This document shows positions 36,121-47,090 of a DNA stretch of 54,081 bases, in pieces (positions within the stretch are counted from its first letter, which is position 1; each line of letters begins with the position of its first letter). The position numbers were made by a program, and so were the translations under genes. This DNA is from Actinomycetota bacterium (GTDB taxonomy: Bacteria > Actinomycetota > Acidimicrobiia > Acidimicrobiales > MedAcidi-G1). The notes below the pieces were generated by a model that worked only from the letters and a program-made list of their open reading frames with translations, was not told the DNA's origin and did not search any database. The DNA is taken from NCBI GenBank assembly GCA_002721755.1, contig PBLL01000003.1:1-54081 (forward strand), read 5' to 3'.

Positions 36121-36916
36121 TTACGACCTCCTTAGCCAACTCCATATAAGCAACAGCACCTCTAGAAGTTGGATCAAATATTGTGATTGGTTGACCATAT
36201 GAAGGAGCTTCAGAAAGTCTCACAGATCTGGGAATAATCTGTTCACAAACTCGATCACCGAAGTGATCACGAACTTCATCAGCAACTTGTTGTGAAATTT
36301 TTGTTCTAGAGTCATACATGACTAAAACAATTTTCGAAATTTCTAAATCGGGGTTTAAATTTGATTTAACTAAATCAACATTCCCTACTAGTTGTCCTAA
36401 ACCTTCTAAAGCATAATATTCACACTGAATTGGAACTATCACCTCTTGAGCAAAACACAAAGCATTAATAGTCAAAAGACCAAGAGCTGGTGGGCAATCA
36501 ATGAGAATGTAGTCATAATCATGAATAACTTGTTCTAAAGATTTAGAAAGCCTTTGCTCCCTGCTAAATGCTGTAACGAGTTCAACCTCAGCCCCAGCTA
36601 ACTCAAGATTTGACGGTAATAAATTTAGATTTTCTATTTCTAGACTAATAATCGCCTCAGACGCTTCTTTTTCTTGAATTATTACTTGATAAATAGAAAT
36701 GTTTAAATCACTTGTAGAAACGCCCAAACCTGTTGTCGTATTTGATTGTGGATCTAAATCTACTATCAGAACCCTTTTACCTATTTCTGCGATAGCTGCC
36801 CCGAGGTTTATCGTGGTTGTAGTTTTACCCACTCCGCCTTTTTGGTTTGCAATAGCAATAATTCTTGGCTGCTTTTTAGGTGCTTCTTGCACGTCGGTGT
36901 AATTAGTAGTCAACAT
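36113..36916 (-). CDS. parA: Chromosome partition ATPase ParA (Soj)
   Basis: Walker-type ATPase forming DNA-bound gradients for segregation. The 267-aa protein has the deviant Walker A IIAIANQKGGVGKTTTTINL, VLIVDLDPQSNTTTGLG (Walker A') and YILIDCPPALGLL (Walker B). The length suits a chromosomal ParA lacking the N-terminal HTH of plasmid types. Two parS sites lie directly upstream in the gap to rsmG. Confidence 0.97.
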   Translation of the reverse strand: MLTTNYTDVQEAPKKQPRIIAIANQKGGVGKTTTTINLGAAIAEIGKRVLIVDLDPQSNTTTGLGVSTSDLNISIYQVIIQEKEASEAIISLEIENLNLLPSNLELAGAEVELVTAFSREQRLSKSLEQVIHDYDYILIDCPPALGLLTINALCFAQEVIVPIQCEYYALEGLGQLVGNVDLVKSNLNPDLEISKIVLVMYDSRTKISQQVADEVRDHFGDRVCEQIIPRSVRLSEAPSYGQPITIFDPTSRGAVAYMELAKEVVNE

Positions 36917-36969
36917 TTACCACAGCATTACCCATTGGATAATAACAAACAAGCACCCTTACAAATAAG

Positions 36970-36985
36970 TGTTTCACGTGAAACA
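36970..36985. other. parS site, perfect consensus
   Basis: TGTTTCACGTGAAACA is an exact match to the universal 16-bp bacterial parS palindrome bound by ParB. It lies in the 98-bp spacer between parA and rsmG, about 4 kb from dnaA, as expected for an origin-proximal centromere. Confidence 0.95.
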
Positions 36986-36997
36986 TTGACAGATTTT

Positions 36998-37013
36998 TGT
37001 TCCACGTGAAACA
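36998..37013. other. Second parS site, one mismatch
   Basis: TGTTCCACGTGAAACA differs from the consensus at one base (C at position 5) and lies 12 bp from the perfect site. Close pairs of parS sites are common near oriC and give a local ParB nucleation point. Confidence 0.85.
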
Positions 37014-37014
37014 C

Positions 37015-37668
37015 TTAAAAAAGCGGATTTTGTAAGATTTTTTTGAATTTTCTTGGATAAACATCAGGACAATAGCTCTCACGAAAAAACGACCTATATC
37101 CCGCTAATCCGGTATGCCAATAATTTTTGTGTTTTAAACCCAAAAGAGACAAGCCTTCTACGGGCCATCTTTTTTCAACTTCAGTCTTGTTTATATAAGG
37201 AGGCTCACTAACTACAAATAAACCATCTTCTCGTAACAAAGGAGCAGCACACTCAGATGTAATAGAAGGTGTAGCAAAACCTCTAGCTGTAACAAGTTTT
37301 ACTTTCTCCCTATAAGAGTTGTCACTCAACTCTTCTGCAGAACATTCAACAACTTCTACCCTGTTTGTAAGATCTAATTCATTAACAGCTTTGTTCAAAA
37401 AACTACATCGTTTTTTACTGCGATCTACCAATAACCACAAACAATCTGTGAGAGAAGACAAAATTAAGCCAGGAAGACCTCCACCTGTACCTAAATCAAT
37501 AGCTAAATCTGTTGTTTTAAGATTGTTGAGAAAAATGTGATTATCTTCAGAAAACAAAAACCCTTTGCTGTGACTTATCCCAGTATTTGAAGCTTTATCA
37601 GTCAAAAACCCTTTAGTTACAGCTAAATCAAGGATTTTTTTAAGATTAGTGTTGCTACACCGTTTCAT
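37015..37668 (-). CDS. rsmG: 16S rRNA (guanine527-N7)-methyltransferase RsmG
   Basis: SAM-dependent methyltransferase modifying G527 of 16S rRNA. The 217-aa protein has the SAM-binding LAIDLGTGGGLPGLILSS, LVDRSKKRCSFLNKAV and VEVVECSAEEL segments and VKLVTARGFA, consistent with RsmG/GidB. Two in-frame TTG codons precede the ATG at 37668, and the start overlaps the jag stop by about 14 nt. It lies between jag and parA. Confidence 0.94.
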   Translation of the reverse strand: MKRCSNTNLKKILDLAVTKGFLTDKASNTGISHSKGFLFSEDNHIFLNNLKTTDLAIDLGTGGGLPGLILSSLTDCLWLLVDRSKKRCSFLNKAVNELDLTNRVEVVECSAEELSDNSYREKVKLVTARGFATPSITSECAAPLLREDGLFVVSEPPYINKTEVEKRWPVEGLSLLGLKHKNYWHTGLAGYRSFFRESYCPDVYPRKFKKILQNPLF

Positions 37669-38587
37669 CAACAAGGATTACGACATGACGATCATAATCT
37701 GAACCTTCTGAACGAGTTGTTACACCTTCAACTTCAGAAATTGCATCATGAACAACTTTTCTATCAGAAGCATTCATCGGATCGAGGGCAACCGATTGAC
37801 CTTCATCTAAAACTTCATTTGCTTGATTAACTGCAAATTCAGCCAAAAAAGTCCTTCTTCTCTCTCTGTATCCTCCAATATCAACCGTGAGTTTACCTTC
37901 AGCTTCACCATCAGAAAGACGTTGAATCATTGTGTGTGAAAGTTGAGTAATGGCACGTACAGTTTCACCCCTTGGACCGATAGCCAAACCAAGATTTAAT
38001 CCCTGAGCTTGGACAATAGCTCTATTATCCTCTATTGAACTAACGACACGAGCCTGCAAACCCATCTTTTCTAAAAGACCGGCAACAAAATCTTCGGTTA
38101 TTTCTGCTTGTTCTTCAAGATCCATTGTATTTTTTTTCACATCACCACTAACCGATTTTTTAAGCTCGGAATTTGATCTATGGTTTCCTTTCTTACTGGA
38201 TTGCATATCATTATCGCGCTTTTTTGAAGCGTCTGTCACATTCGTGGAGGTTTTATTACTCTTTAAATTTTTCTGATTTTTGCCTTTAGTATCAGCTTTT
38301 TGTGGCTGACTGTTCTTATTTTTATTCCTTACTGAATTCCCAGAACTTCTTTTATTATTTCCGGCTTGTTTTTTAGTACGTGAACGACGATCAGTTTGCT
38401 TAAGTCTTGTATTTACTGGTTTTACCCTGGCTCTTAAACGCGCTTCTTTTCGTTTCAAACGAAATAAAGAATTGCTTCCTTCTTCGATTATCTCGAATTG
38501 CATATCATCCTCTGCAATTCCCAAACGATCTAAAGCTCTGTCTTTTGCCTCATCAACGGTGGATCCCGTTGTTTCGATCCACTCCAT
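37655..38587 (-). CDS. jag: Jag/KhpB RNA-binding protein with long linker
   Basis: The 310-aa protein has an N-terminal Jag-N domain (MEWIETTGSTVDEAKDRALDRLGI), a roughly 90-residue low-complexity Lys/Asn/Ser/Arg-rich linker (about 60-145), and a KH domain (VRAITQLSHTMIQRLS with GPRGETV). A C-terminal R3H domain follows (YRERRRTFLAEFA; HDAISEVEGVTTRSEG). Jag/KhpB binds RNA and affects cell division and envelope genes in Firmicutes. The charged linker is long for the family. It is 2 nt from yidC. Confidence 0.93.
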   Translation of the reverse strand: MEWIETTGSTVDEAKDRALDRLGIAEDDMQFEIIEEGSNSLFRLKRKEARLRARVKPVNTRLKQTDRRSRTKKQAGNNKRSSGNSVRNKNKNSQPQKADTKGKNQKNLKSNKTSTNVTDASKKRDNDMQSSKKGNHRSNSELKKSVSGDVKKNTMDLEEQAEITEDFVAGLLEKMGLQARVVSSIEDNRAIVQAQGLNLGLAIGPRGETVRAITQLSHTMIQRLSDGEAEGKLTVDIGGYRERRRTFLAEFAVNQANEVLDEGQSVALDPMNASDRKVVHDAISEVEGVTTRSEGSDYDRHVVILVDETV

Positions 38588-38589
38588 AT

Positions 38590-39759
38590 CTATTTCCTTT
38601 TCTTTTTCTTACGTTTTTTATTACTTCTAGGAATATTCGTTCCAGAAGGTGTAACTCTTCCTGTTTTTATAGGTTTATCTGAAACAGTTGAGTTATCAGT
38701 CTTTTTAGATTTCGATTTGTCCGATACTTCTTCTTTAGACTTCTTAGTCTTTTTATTAGATTTTACATCTTTTTCTATATATAAATGAGAATCATTCTCA
38801 TAACTTCCAGCAGTAGTTCTTTTCTTCTTTGCTTCAGATGAAGAAACTGTAGAACCTTTTGATACCGCCTTAACCTCTTTTTTTATTGTTTTTTCAGCTT
38901 TTTTGTTCGGCTTTCCAGTTTCATTAGCTTGAGAATTGACAACAACAGGATCATTCTTAGCTGCATTCTCACCATAAAATTTCCTAGTTATGTAACCCTG
39001 TTGGACAATCCGATACAAGTTCGAGATAACAAAATAAACAACCAGCGCCGCGTCAAAACTAAAAGAAATAACAGGTAAGAAAAACGGCATTATTTTAAAA
39101 ATCATTTGTTGTTGTGGGCTAATTGCGGCTTGCTGATTTCTTCCTCTTATTTGTTTTTGTTGATACCAAGAAGTGACAAAAACTAAAAGTATTAAAATGA
39201 AATATGGAATTGAAGTAATAAAACTTTCAGAAAGCGCATCACTTGTAGAACGCGCGAGATCAATTCCCCAAGAAACCATTTCATTTTCTTCGCTTAAATC
39301 CTGAAACAAAGCGCTTTGATGATCTATGTAATCTGGATAGAAAACTCTTTCCTGCTCGGGTGGAACAGAAATTGCCTGATTAAAGCGCCCTGTTACCCAT
39401 CCAGTATGTTCACCCAAATTTGAAAGACGTCTTGTCAGTCCACTAATAACATTATATAAAACAAGGAAAACAGGTGCTTGTACAAAAAGTGGAAGACACC
39501 CTGAAAGAGGATTCACATTGTTAGCCGTGTAAAACGCCATAACTTCTTTATTCATTCTTTCTTTATCATTTTTGTATTTAGTTTGAATTTTTTTAAGCTC
39601 AGGCTGAACGTGCTGAATTTTGATCATTGATCGTGTTTGTTTAAGAGTTAAAGGTGTAAGAATAAGCATTATTAACAAAGTCAATAACGTTATCGACATT
39701 CCATAAGACGGCCAAAAATCATAAAACCAGGAAAGTAATGTTGCCAACAAATCAAACAT
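38590..39759 (-). CDS. yidC: Membrane protein insertase YidC
   Basis: Oxa1-family insertase without the large periplasmic domain of Gram-negative YidC. The 389-aa protein has the [54 protein letters not shown] core, which includes the cytoplasmic helical hairpin, and [20 protein letters not shown]. Further membrane segments follow, then a highly basic C-terminal tail of about 110 residues rich in Lys/Ser (ending [10 protein letters not shown]). Such tails are known to help ribosome binding in some lineages. It overlaps yidD by 8 nt. Confidence 0.95.
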   Translation of the reverse strand: MFDLLATLLSWFYDFWPSYGMSITLLTLLIMLILTPLTLKQTRSMIKIQHVQPELKKIQTKYKNDKERMNKEVMAFYTANNVNPLSGCLPLFVQAPVFLVLYNVISGLTRRLSNLGEHTGWVTGRFNQAISVPPEQERVFYPDYIDHQSALFQDLSEENEMVSWGIDLARSTSDALSESFITSIPYFILILLVFVTSWYQQKQIRGRNQQAAISPQQQMIFKIMPFFLPVISFSFDAALVVYFVISNLYRIVQQGYITRKFYGENAAKNDPVVVNSQANETGKPNKKAEKTIKKEVKAVSKGSTVSSSEAKKKRTTAGSYENDSHLYIEKDVKSNKKTKKSKEEVSDKSKSKKTDNSTVSDKPIKTGRVTPSGTNIPRSNKKRKKKKRK

Positions 39760-40009
39760 TTACTTTTCTCTTTTCATCAGGAACAGAATCAACCCCATAA
39801 CCACCCCAAGGATGGCATCTAAACAACCTTTTACCGGTTAAAAGAAAACCTTTAATAAAGCGGTGTTTTTGAAAAGCTTCAATCGCATAAGTTGAACATG
39901 ATGGAATAAACCTACATGTGCTTGGTTTTCCCTCAAAAATTTTCTGATACGAGGTAATTAAAAAAACAATCACATTAACAAAAACGTTTTGTCGTTTATT
40001 TTGCTTCAT
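39752..40009 (-). CDS. yidD: Membrane protein insertion efficiency factor YidD
   Basis: Small membrane-associated factor of about 85 aa with the cysteine motif [46 protein letters not shown], the family signature. I take the ATG at 40009 (MKQNKR) so that it starts 10 nt after the rnpA stop; a TTG/GTG further upstream in frame would overlap rnpA by about 20 nt. It sits in the standard rpmH-rnpA-yidD-yidC order. Confidence 0.92.
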   Translation of the reverse strand: MKQNKRQNVFVNVIVFLITSYQKIFEGKPSTCRFIPSCSTYAIEAFQKHRFIKGFLLTGKRLFRCHPWGGYGVDSVPDEKRKVNV

Positions 40010-40019
40010 AAATGAATAA

Positions 40020-40376
40020 TCAATAACCACGTGAACCAATATCTTTTCTTAAATCTTCAACAATTTTCTCTAAAGTTTGCGTCAAACAGGTAAAAGACTT
40101 ATTTTCAGCCCCTGGAAAAACCCTTATTAAATAGTCACCAGAAGGAATAGAAATCTGTTTATTAATCATTTGATGAAAAACCTCTCGAAGTCTTCGTTTA
40201 ACACGGTTTCTTACAACAGCACCACCAACAGAACGCCCTATCGCAAATGCAACCCGCACACCATCCGAAAAATCGTCCCCCGGGTTAAAAGCAACGCTTA
40301 AAAAACCCCGTTTTACTTTTTTTCCATTAATACGAAGGTTGTCAAAGTCGCGCCTGTAATGCAAACGACCTATCAA
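40020..40376 (-). CDS. rnpA: Ribonuclease P protein component
   Basis: The 118-aa basic protein has the RNase P signature [25 protein letters not shown] and [14 protein letters not shown] at the N-terminus. It assists the RNase P RNA in maturing tRNA 5' ends. The initiator is TTG overlapping the rpmH stop (TTGA), implying translational coupling to L34. The RNA subunit is not in this window. Confidence 0.95.
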   Translation of the reverse strand: MIGRLHYRRDFDNLRINGKKVKRGFLSVAFNPGDDFSDGVRVAFAIGRSVGGAVVRNRVKRRLREVFHQMINKQISIPSGDYLIRVFPGAENKSFTCLTQTLEKIVEDLRKDIGSRGY

Positions 40377-40507
40377 GCTGATAGCCGAGCACGACCCTTT
40401 TGCCTGCGAGATTTAAGTACAGATCTTCCTGCTCGCGTTTGCATTCTGTGGCGGAAACCATGTTTTCTTGATCTCCTTCTATTATTTGGTTGAAAAGTTC
40501 GTTTCAT
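40373..40507 (-). CDS. rpmH: Ribosomal protein bL34
   Basis: A 44-aa ribosomal protein, read directly from the minus strand: it starts [19 protein letters not shown] and ends ARLSA. KRTFQPN and HGFRxRM are the diagnostic L34 motifs. AGGAG lies 7 nt upstream of the ATG. It is the first gene of the leftward rpmH-rnpA-yidD-yidC-jag-rsmG series and lies beside the origin. Confidence 0.97.
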   Translation of the reverse strand: MKRTFQPNNRRRSRKHGFRHRMQTRAGRSVLKSRRQKGRARLSA

Positions 40508-40899
40508 AAATTAACTCCTGTTTAACTTGCCTTAGTAGAAAAAGAGACAAGTTATAACAAATAAAATCTTTCTTTTAGCTGTGTTTGTTTTGTCGAATTT
40601 AACAAACTACAACTATTGATCGTATGGCAGGGCACACTAGACGCCAACCGATAACAGAACCCACAAGCAAAAAATTTACCTGTGAATAAATAATTTGCTA
40701 AATACACAGAAAAATAGTCTGTGAATTTTTTTTGCAAAAAACAAAGATTATAAATTAAACGCCCGTCTTGCGAGTAAGTACCTGTCTAATGTACGTTTTT
40801 CGATTTAGTGGCATGAAATAAAATGTTTTTAACCCCAAAAGCTTCAAGTTTCTTTCCACACCAAAATCCACAACTGTGGATAATAAATTAGGAGAAATT
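40508..40899. other. Left part of oriC: rpmH-dnaA intergenic region
   Basis: This 392-nt AT-rich spacer between divergent rpmH and dnaA holds candidate DnaA boxes: TGTGAATAA (40681-40689, complement TTATTCACA, fits TTWTNCACA) and TGTGGATAA (40875-40883, complement TTATCCACA, perfect). Several near-matches (CTTTCCACA, AAATCCACA, ATACACA) cluster at 40700-40870. No gene was seen in it. It must also contain the promoters of dnaA and the rpmH series, but no convincing -35/-10 pair was identified. Confidence 0.7.
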
Positions 40900-42366
40900 T
40901 TGGAAGAAATAATTGAGGAAAATGCAACATTTTTGTGGGAGTCATGTTCACAAGCAATCAAATCACAAGTTTCTGAAGTTGTTTGGCAAGTTACCTTTAG
41001 CTCGGTAGTACCAGTAGAAATAAAAGACGACCATTTAATTCTCCAAGTCCCAAGCACCGTAGTTCGAGATCGAATAGAGGGAAGATACAAAAAACTTGTT
41101 TCTGAAACTCTTTCTGAAATAAGTGATGACCAATTCAAAATCTTTATAAACGTTGTAACCGAACCCCTAAACGAACCTCTAATCAAACCACAGGAAGAAG
41201 ATGATTTTTTCGCATTAGAAAAAATAGAACAACTCGAAAACAATATTGTCTTAACATCTCTAGAAGAAACCACAGATGAAAAAACTCGTACTGATGTTTC
41301 CCTGTCAGAAGAATCCGAATCAACAACCACCTCCGGAACAAAAACATTTAAACACACATTTAATGATTTTGTTATAGGTTCTTCCAACAGGTTTGCACAT
41401 GCTGCAGCTTTAGCGGTTGCAGAAACCCCTAGCCGTTCCTACAATCCTCTGTTTATTTATGGCGATGCAGGTCTTGGTAAAACACACCTATTACAAGCGG
41501 TGGGAAACTATGTAGCTGATCACTATAAAAACCATGAGGTGCGGTACGTTTCAAGTGAAACCTTTATGAATCGGTTTGTTGAAGCCATCAGAAACAAAAC
41601 CCTGCCAGAGTTCAAACAACATTTCCGTGAAATCGACGTTTTGTTGGTGGACGACATTCAATTCATGGAAGGGAAGGAGGGGCTTCAGGAAGAGTTTTTC
41701 CATACTTTCAACACCATCCAACAAGCAGGTGGACAAATAGTTTTATCAAGTGACAGGCCGCCAGATTCAATTCCAACTCTTGAAGACCGTTTAAGAAGTC
41801 GTTTCAAAATGGGTCTAGTAACAGACATCCAAGCACCTGACCTTGAAACACGCTTGGCGATTTTGAGTAAAAAAACCGAAGAGAACCCTGGTGGAATAAT
41901 TGTTCCAGATGAAGTACTTCAATTCATTGCAGAAAACATCACAGAAAACATCAGAGAGCTTGAAGGTGCACTAACACGTGTTTCTGCATATGCAAACCTA
42001 AATCACGAACCCTGTACTAAAGCTCTTGCTATAACCGTTCTCGGTGATTTAATAAGTTCAAACGCACCACGGCCAATTACACCGGAATTAATTTTTGAAC
42101 AAACAACAGAAATGTATGGCTTTTCTAAAAACGAACTTATTGGTGGTAGTAGAAGAAGACCCTTAGTAACAGCACGACAGGTAGCAATGTATATTTTTCG
42201 TGAATTGACAGATTTAAGCTATCCAAGTATTGCAAGAGAGTTTGGTGGCCGTGATCATACAACTGTTATTCATGCTGTTGAAAAAATTAAAGCACTGATG
42301 GCAGAACGGCGAGAAATTTATGATCAAGTTACAGCATTAATTTCAGCTTTGCGTGATAATAAATAA
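40900..42366 (+). CDS. dnaA: Chromosomal replication initiator DnaA
   Basis: AAA+ initiator that melts oriC. Domain I is seen as TFLWESCSQAIKSQVSEVVW. A variable linker follows, then domain III with Walker A GDAGLGKTH near residue 188, Walker B VLLVDDIQFM and sensor LSSDRPPDSIPTLEDRLRSRF. Domain IV contains the box-binding signature FGGRDHTTVIHAVEKI. I choose the TTG at 40900 (489 codons including stop) because AGGAGA lies 4-5 nt upstream. The alternative GTG at 40876 lacks a Shine-Dalgarno and lies inside a perfect DnaA box. Both give the same protein core. Confidence 0.96.
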   Translation: MEEIIEENATFLWESCSQAIKSQVSEVVWQVTFSSVVPVEIKDDHLILQVPSTVVRDRIEGRYKKLVSETLSEISDDQFKIFINVVTEPLNEPLIKPQEEDDFFALEKIEQLENNIVLTSLEETTDEKTRTDVSLSEESESTTTSGTKTFKHTFNDFVIGSSNRFAHAAALAVAETPSRSYNPLFIYGDAGLGKTHLLQAVGNYVADHYKNHEVRYVSSETFMNRFVEAIRNKTLPEFKQHFREIDVLLVDDIQFMEGKEGLQEEFFHTFNTIQQAGGQIVLSSDRPPDSIPTLEDRLRSRFKMGLVTDIQAPDLETRLAILSKKTEENPGGIIVPDEVLQFIAENITENIRELEGALTRVSAYANLNHEPCTKALAITVLGDLISSNAPRPITPELIFEQTTEMYGFSKNELIGGSRRRPLVTARQVAMYIFRELTDLSYPSIAREFGGRDHTTVIHAVEKIKALMAERREIYDQVTALISALRDNK

Positions 42367-42522
42367 TTGTCCACAAGTTTATTTTATGTTTCTTTTTTCT
42401 GTGTAACCCTGTGAATTAAAGGTGGATTATTAAACAACACTTGAACTGCACAAATAAAGTTTTATCCACAATTCACAAGTACTACTTCATCTACTAAGTT
42501 AAGAAAAAACAAAGAAGTATAA
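42367..42522. other. Right part of oriC: dnaA-dnaN intergenic region
   Basis: This AT-rich 156-nt spacer contains a perfect DnaA box TTATCCACA (42462-42470) and TTGTCCACA (42367-42375, one mismatch). Degenerate copies of opposite sense include CTGTGAATTAA near 42410 and ATTCACA near 42471. The AT-rich run 42487-42522 before dnaN could serve as unwinding element. No gene was seen. Confidence 0.75.
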
Positions 42523-43617
42523 ATGAAATTTAAATGTGAAAAAGAAACGTTAGAAAAAACCTTTTCATTAGCCAGAAGAGCAACACCTAATCGTTCAGGA
42601 ACAAATCCTGTTTTATCTGGTCTTTATGTAGAAGTAAAGAAAAACAAACTTGTTGTTTTAGGAAGTGATTTAGATTTAACAATCCGAATAGAAAATGAGG
42701 TTGGTGGTGAAGAAGACGGAAAAGCTGTAATTCCAGGAGCATTACTTGCCGACATAATTCGGGTTTTGGATGATGGGCAAATAAGTTTTGTTTTAAAAGA
42801 TAGTGAAATACAAATTAAAAGTGGTAAATCGGAATTTAATTTACGTACATTACCTGTTGATGATTTTCCACGATTTGAAGAACCTGGTGGAAATAAAGCA
42901 ACAATAGAGACACAAAGCTTGTCAAATGCTTTTGAGCAAGTAGTTAAAGCTGCAAGCACAGATGATGCACGACCAATTTTAACAGGTGTTTTATTATCAG
43001 CTGAAGAAAACGGGTTAAGGCTTGTAGCTACAGATTCTTATCGAATGGCAATTCGTGATATTCCAGGAACTGAAATTCTTGGAAGAGATGAAATTGTATT
43101 AGTACCTTCGCGAGCGTTAGATGTTGTTAAACGAATTCTTGACGAAGATGATCATTTAGATGTTGTTTTGGGTGAAAAAGAAGCTGTTTTTAAAATTCAA
43201 AACATTAGTATTGTCACAAGATTAATTGAAGGAGAATTTCCAAATTACAAAGGACTAATCCCTGAAAAAAATAAAAACAAACTTGTAATTAATCGTGAAG
43301 AACTACTTTCAGCATTGCAAAGAGTAAAACTATTAGCAAGAGAAGCAACACCAATTCGATTATTGATGTCAGACAAAAAAATAGAACTTTTAGCAATTGA
43401 ACAAGACATCGGACAAGCTACTGAAAAAATTGACGGAAAGTATTCGGGAGAAGAAATAACGGTTGCATTCAACCCTGATTATTTAATCGATGGATTGGAT
43501 GTACTTACTACAGAAGAAATTTGTTTAGAAACAACAGACGCTTTAAAACCAGCCATTTTAAAAGGTTTAAATGAAGAAATTTTTCTATATTTACTAATGC
43601 CAGTAAGAGTTTCATAA
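42523..43617 (+). CDS. dnaN: DNA polymerase III sliding clamp (beta)
   Basis: The 364-aa ring-forming clamp has three repeats. Clear family segments are MKFKCEKETLEKTFSLARRA-type start, ARPILTGVLLSAEENGLRLVATDSYRMA and LIEGEFPNYKGLIP, ending in FLYLLMPVRVS. It tethers polymerase III to DNA and triggers DnaA-ATP hydrolysis. It stands between oriC and recF, 2 nt from recF. Confidence 0.97.
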   Translation: MKFKCEKETLEKTFSLARRATPNRSGTNPVLSGLYVEVKKNKLVVLGSDLDLTIRIENEVGGEEDGKAVIPGALLADIIRVLDDGQISFVLKDSEIQIKSGKSEFNLRTLPVDDFPRFEEPGGNKATIETQSLSNAFEQVVKAASTDDARPILTGVLLSAEENGLRLVATDSYRMAIRDIPGTEILGRDEIVLVPSRALDVVKRILDEDDHLDVVLGEKEAVFKIQNISIVTRLIEGEFPNYKGLIPEKNKNKLVINREELLSALQRVKLLAREATPIRLLMSDKKIELLAIEQDIGQATEKIDGKYSGEEITVAFNPDYLIDGLDVLTTEEICLETTDALKPAILKGLNEEIFLYLLMPVRVS

Positions 43618-43619
43618 AA

Positions 43620-44702
43620 ATGTTTTTGAGCCAACTGTGGCTAACCAATTTCAGAAATTATGAAAACTGCCATTTGAATTTTAAAGAAGGAACTACGGTT
43701 ATAACTGGTAACAACGGCAACGGAAAAACAAACCTACTTGAAGCGGTTGCATGGTTAGCAAAGGGAAAATCATTTCGTGGTTCCCCAAACGAAGCTCTAA
43801 TTCATCAAGGAAAAGAAAAAGCAATAATAAAAGCTGAAGTTATACATAAAAATAGAAAAACAACATTAGAAGTAGAACTAAACACTTTTGGAAGAAACCA
43901 AATTCAAATTAACGGAAAAAAAACAACCAAAAAAAAAGAACTTCAAGAAAAAATAAAGACAACAATTTTTAGTCCAGAAGACCTCATATTAATTAAAGGA
44001 AGTCCTAGCGAGCGCCGTAATTATTTAGACGAACTTCTTGTTGATTTACATCCAAAAAACCAAGCACTTAAAACAACATTTGAAAAGTGCTTAAAACAAA
44101 GAAACACGTTGTTAAAACAAGCAAAAGGAAGAAAAACCAGTGAAATTGAAACAACGCTTGATGTCTGGGATGAGAAATTGGCTGAAAGCGGAAAAGCACT
44201 TGTTATAAAAAGAAAGGAACTTTTAGAAAACCTGAAACCAAAAATAGAACAAAGTTTAAAACAATTCACAAACAACCAGGACAGGATTACTTTGCAATAT
44301 GAAAAGACATGGCAAAGCGAAAAGCTAGCTGAGCAATTTTATACAGATAGAGAAAATGATCTTAGACGAGGGATTACAACAAACGGCCCCCACAGAGACG
44401 AAGTTTTCATAAAAGTAAACAACCTGTTGGCAAAAAGCCATTCTTCCCAAGGAGAACAAAGATCATTAGCTTTAGCTTTACGCCTAGCTGGGCATGAAGT
44501 TATTAAAACAACAATCGGGCACGACCCTATTGTGCTTTTAGACGACGTTTTTTCTGAACTTGATGCCACAAGGTGCCAAATTCTTATTGAGTTGCTTCCG
44601 AAAGAACAAGCTGTTTTAACCACAACCGGCGATTTACCATTTGGAGTAAAACCAGATTATAAATATCACGTAGTAGAAGGAAGTGTTGAAATTAATGAAT
44701 AG
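43620..44702 (+). CDS. recF: DNA replication and repair protein RecF
   Basis: SMC-like ATPase for recombinational gap repair. The 360-aa protein has LTNFRNYENCHLNF, Walker A TGNNGNGKTNLLEA near 30-40, FSPEDLILIKGSPSERRNYLDELL, the signature SSQGEQRSLALALRLAGHE and Walker B PIVLLDDVFSELD. The sequence is relatively Lys-rich but intact. It lies 2 nt after dnaN and overlaps the DUF721 start by 8 nt. Confidence 0.96.
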   Translation: MFLSQLWLTNFRNYENCHLNFKEGTTVITGNNGNGKTNLLEAVAWLAKGKSFRGSPNEALIHQGKEKAIIKAEVIHKNRKTTLEVELNTFGRNQIQINGKKTTKKKELQEKIKTTIFSPEDLILIKGSPSERRNYLDELLVDLHPKNQALKTTFEKCLKQRNTLLKQAKGRKTSEIETTLDVWDEKLAESGKALVIKRKELLENLKPKIEQSLKQFTNNQDRITLQYEKTWQSEKLAEQFYTDRENDLRRGITTNGPHRDEVFIKVNNLLAKSHSSQGEQRSLALALRLAGHEVIKTTIGHDPIVLLDDVFSELDATRCQILIELLPKEQAVLTTTGDLPFGVKPDYKYHVVEGSVEINE

Positions 44703-44994
44703 TGAACCCGTTCATTTACGTTCCGTTTTGGAACAAATACTAAAAGATTTTGGGACGCCGGATATCAATAGCATCACTTCAATTGTTGATCAATGGGAAG
44801 ACATAGTTGGGTCTGAGTTGGCTTCAAAAATTTCTGCTGTGGCAGTTAAAGGTTCTGAGCTCATTGTCCGGGTAGATGATCCAGCTTGGGCAAGTCAATT
44901 AACCTGGTTGGAGAGTCAACTTTTAACAAAAATTGAGGAAATTTTGGGTGCTGAAAAGGTCTCTTCAATTCGTGTTAGGACAAACTTAAAATAA
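44695..44994 (+). CDS. DUF721 (DciA-like) protein
   Basis: About 99 aa of the DUF721 family, found between recF and gyrB in actinobacteria. The core is VDQWEDIVGSELASKISAVAVKGSELIVRVDDPAWASQLTWLESQLLTKI. DciA proteins of this family load or support the replicative helicase in bacteria lacking DnaC/DnaI, which fits the absence of a loader here. The ATG at 44695 overlaps the recF stop; an in-frame GTG at 44683 is the alternative. Confidence 0.88.
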   Translation: MNSEPVHLRSVLEQILKDFGTPDINSITSIVDQWEDIVGSELASKISAVAVKGSELIVRVDDPAWASQLTWLESQLLTKIEEILGAEKVSSIRVRTNLK

Positions 44995-45002
44995 TTAATT
45001 AC

Positions 45003-45023
45003 AGTCAAAAAAATTGACTTTTT
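45003..45023 (+). terminator. Short hairpin with T-run after DUF721
   Basis: AGTCAA and TTGACT pair over five A, followed by TTTT. It lies 9 nt beyond the DUF721 stop and could be a weak terminator of the dnaN-recF-DUF721 series. A 6-bp AT-rich stem is marginal. Confidence 0.35.
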
Positions 45024-45057
45024 AATAGGTTTTTGACACCCCAAATAACGCCTGAAA

Positions 45058-45066
45058 TGCTATGAT
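45058..45066 (+). promoter_or_regulatory. Possible extended -10 promoter of gyrB
   Basis: TGCTATGAT matches the extended -10 form TGnTATAAT with one mismatch and lies about 90 nt upstream of the gyrB ATG. A TTGACA occurs at 45033-45038 but at 22 nt it is too far for a normal spacer, so only the extended -10 supports the call. Confidence 0.3.
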
Positions 45067-45155
45067 GGTTGAGTTGTGTTATTACCCTCTGACCTGCGGT
45101 TTTGTCAAAAAAACTTCTTAATTCTTCAAAAATATTCTGTTGAAAATAGGGTTAA

Positions 45156-47089
<1,934 letters not shown>

Positions 47090-47090
<1 letters not shown>

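Noticed and set aside
40755-41387. 210-codon minus-strand open frame over oriC and dnaA
   Set aside because: It is antisense to dnaA domain I and the linker, Ser/Val-rich shadow composition, no family motifs.
45003-45038. TTGACT and TTGACA as -35 elements for gyrB
   Set aside because: No -10 at normal spacing follows; the first is an arm of a hairpin. Only an extended -10 at 45058-45066 was kept, with low confidence.
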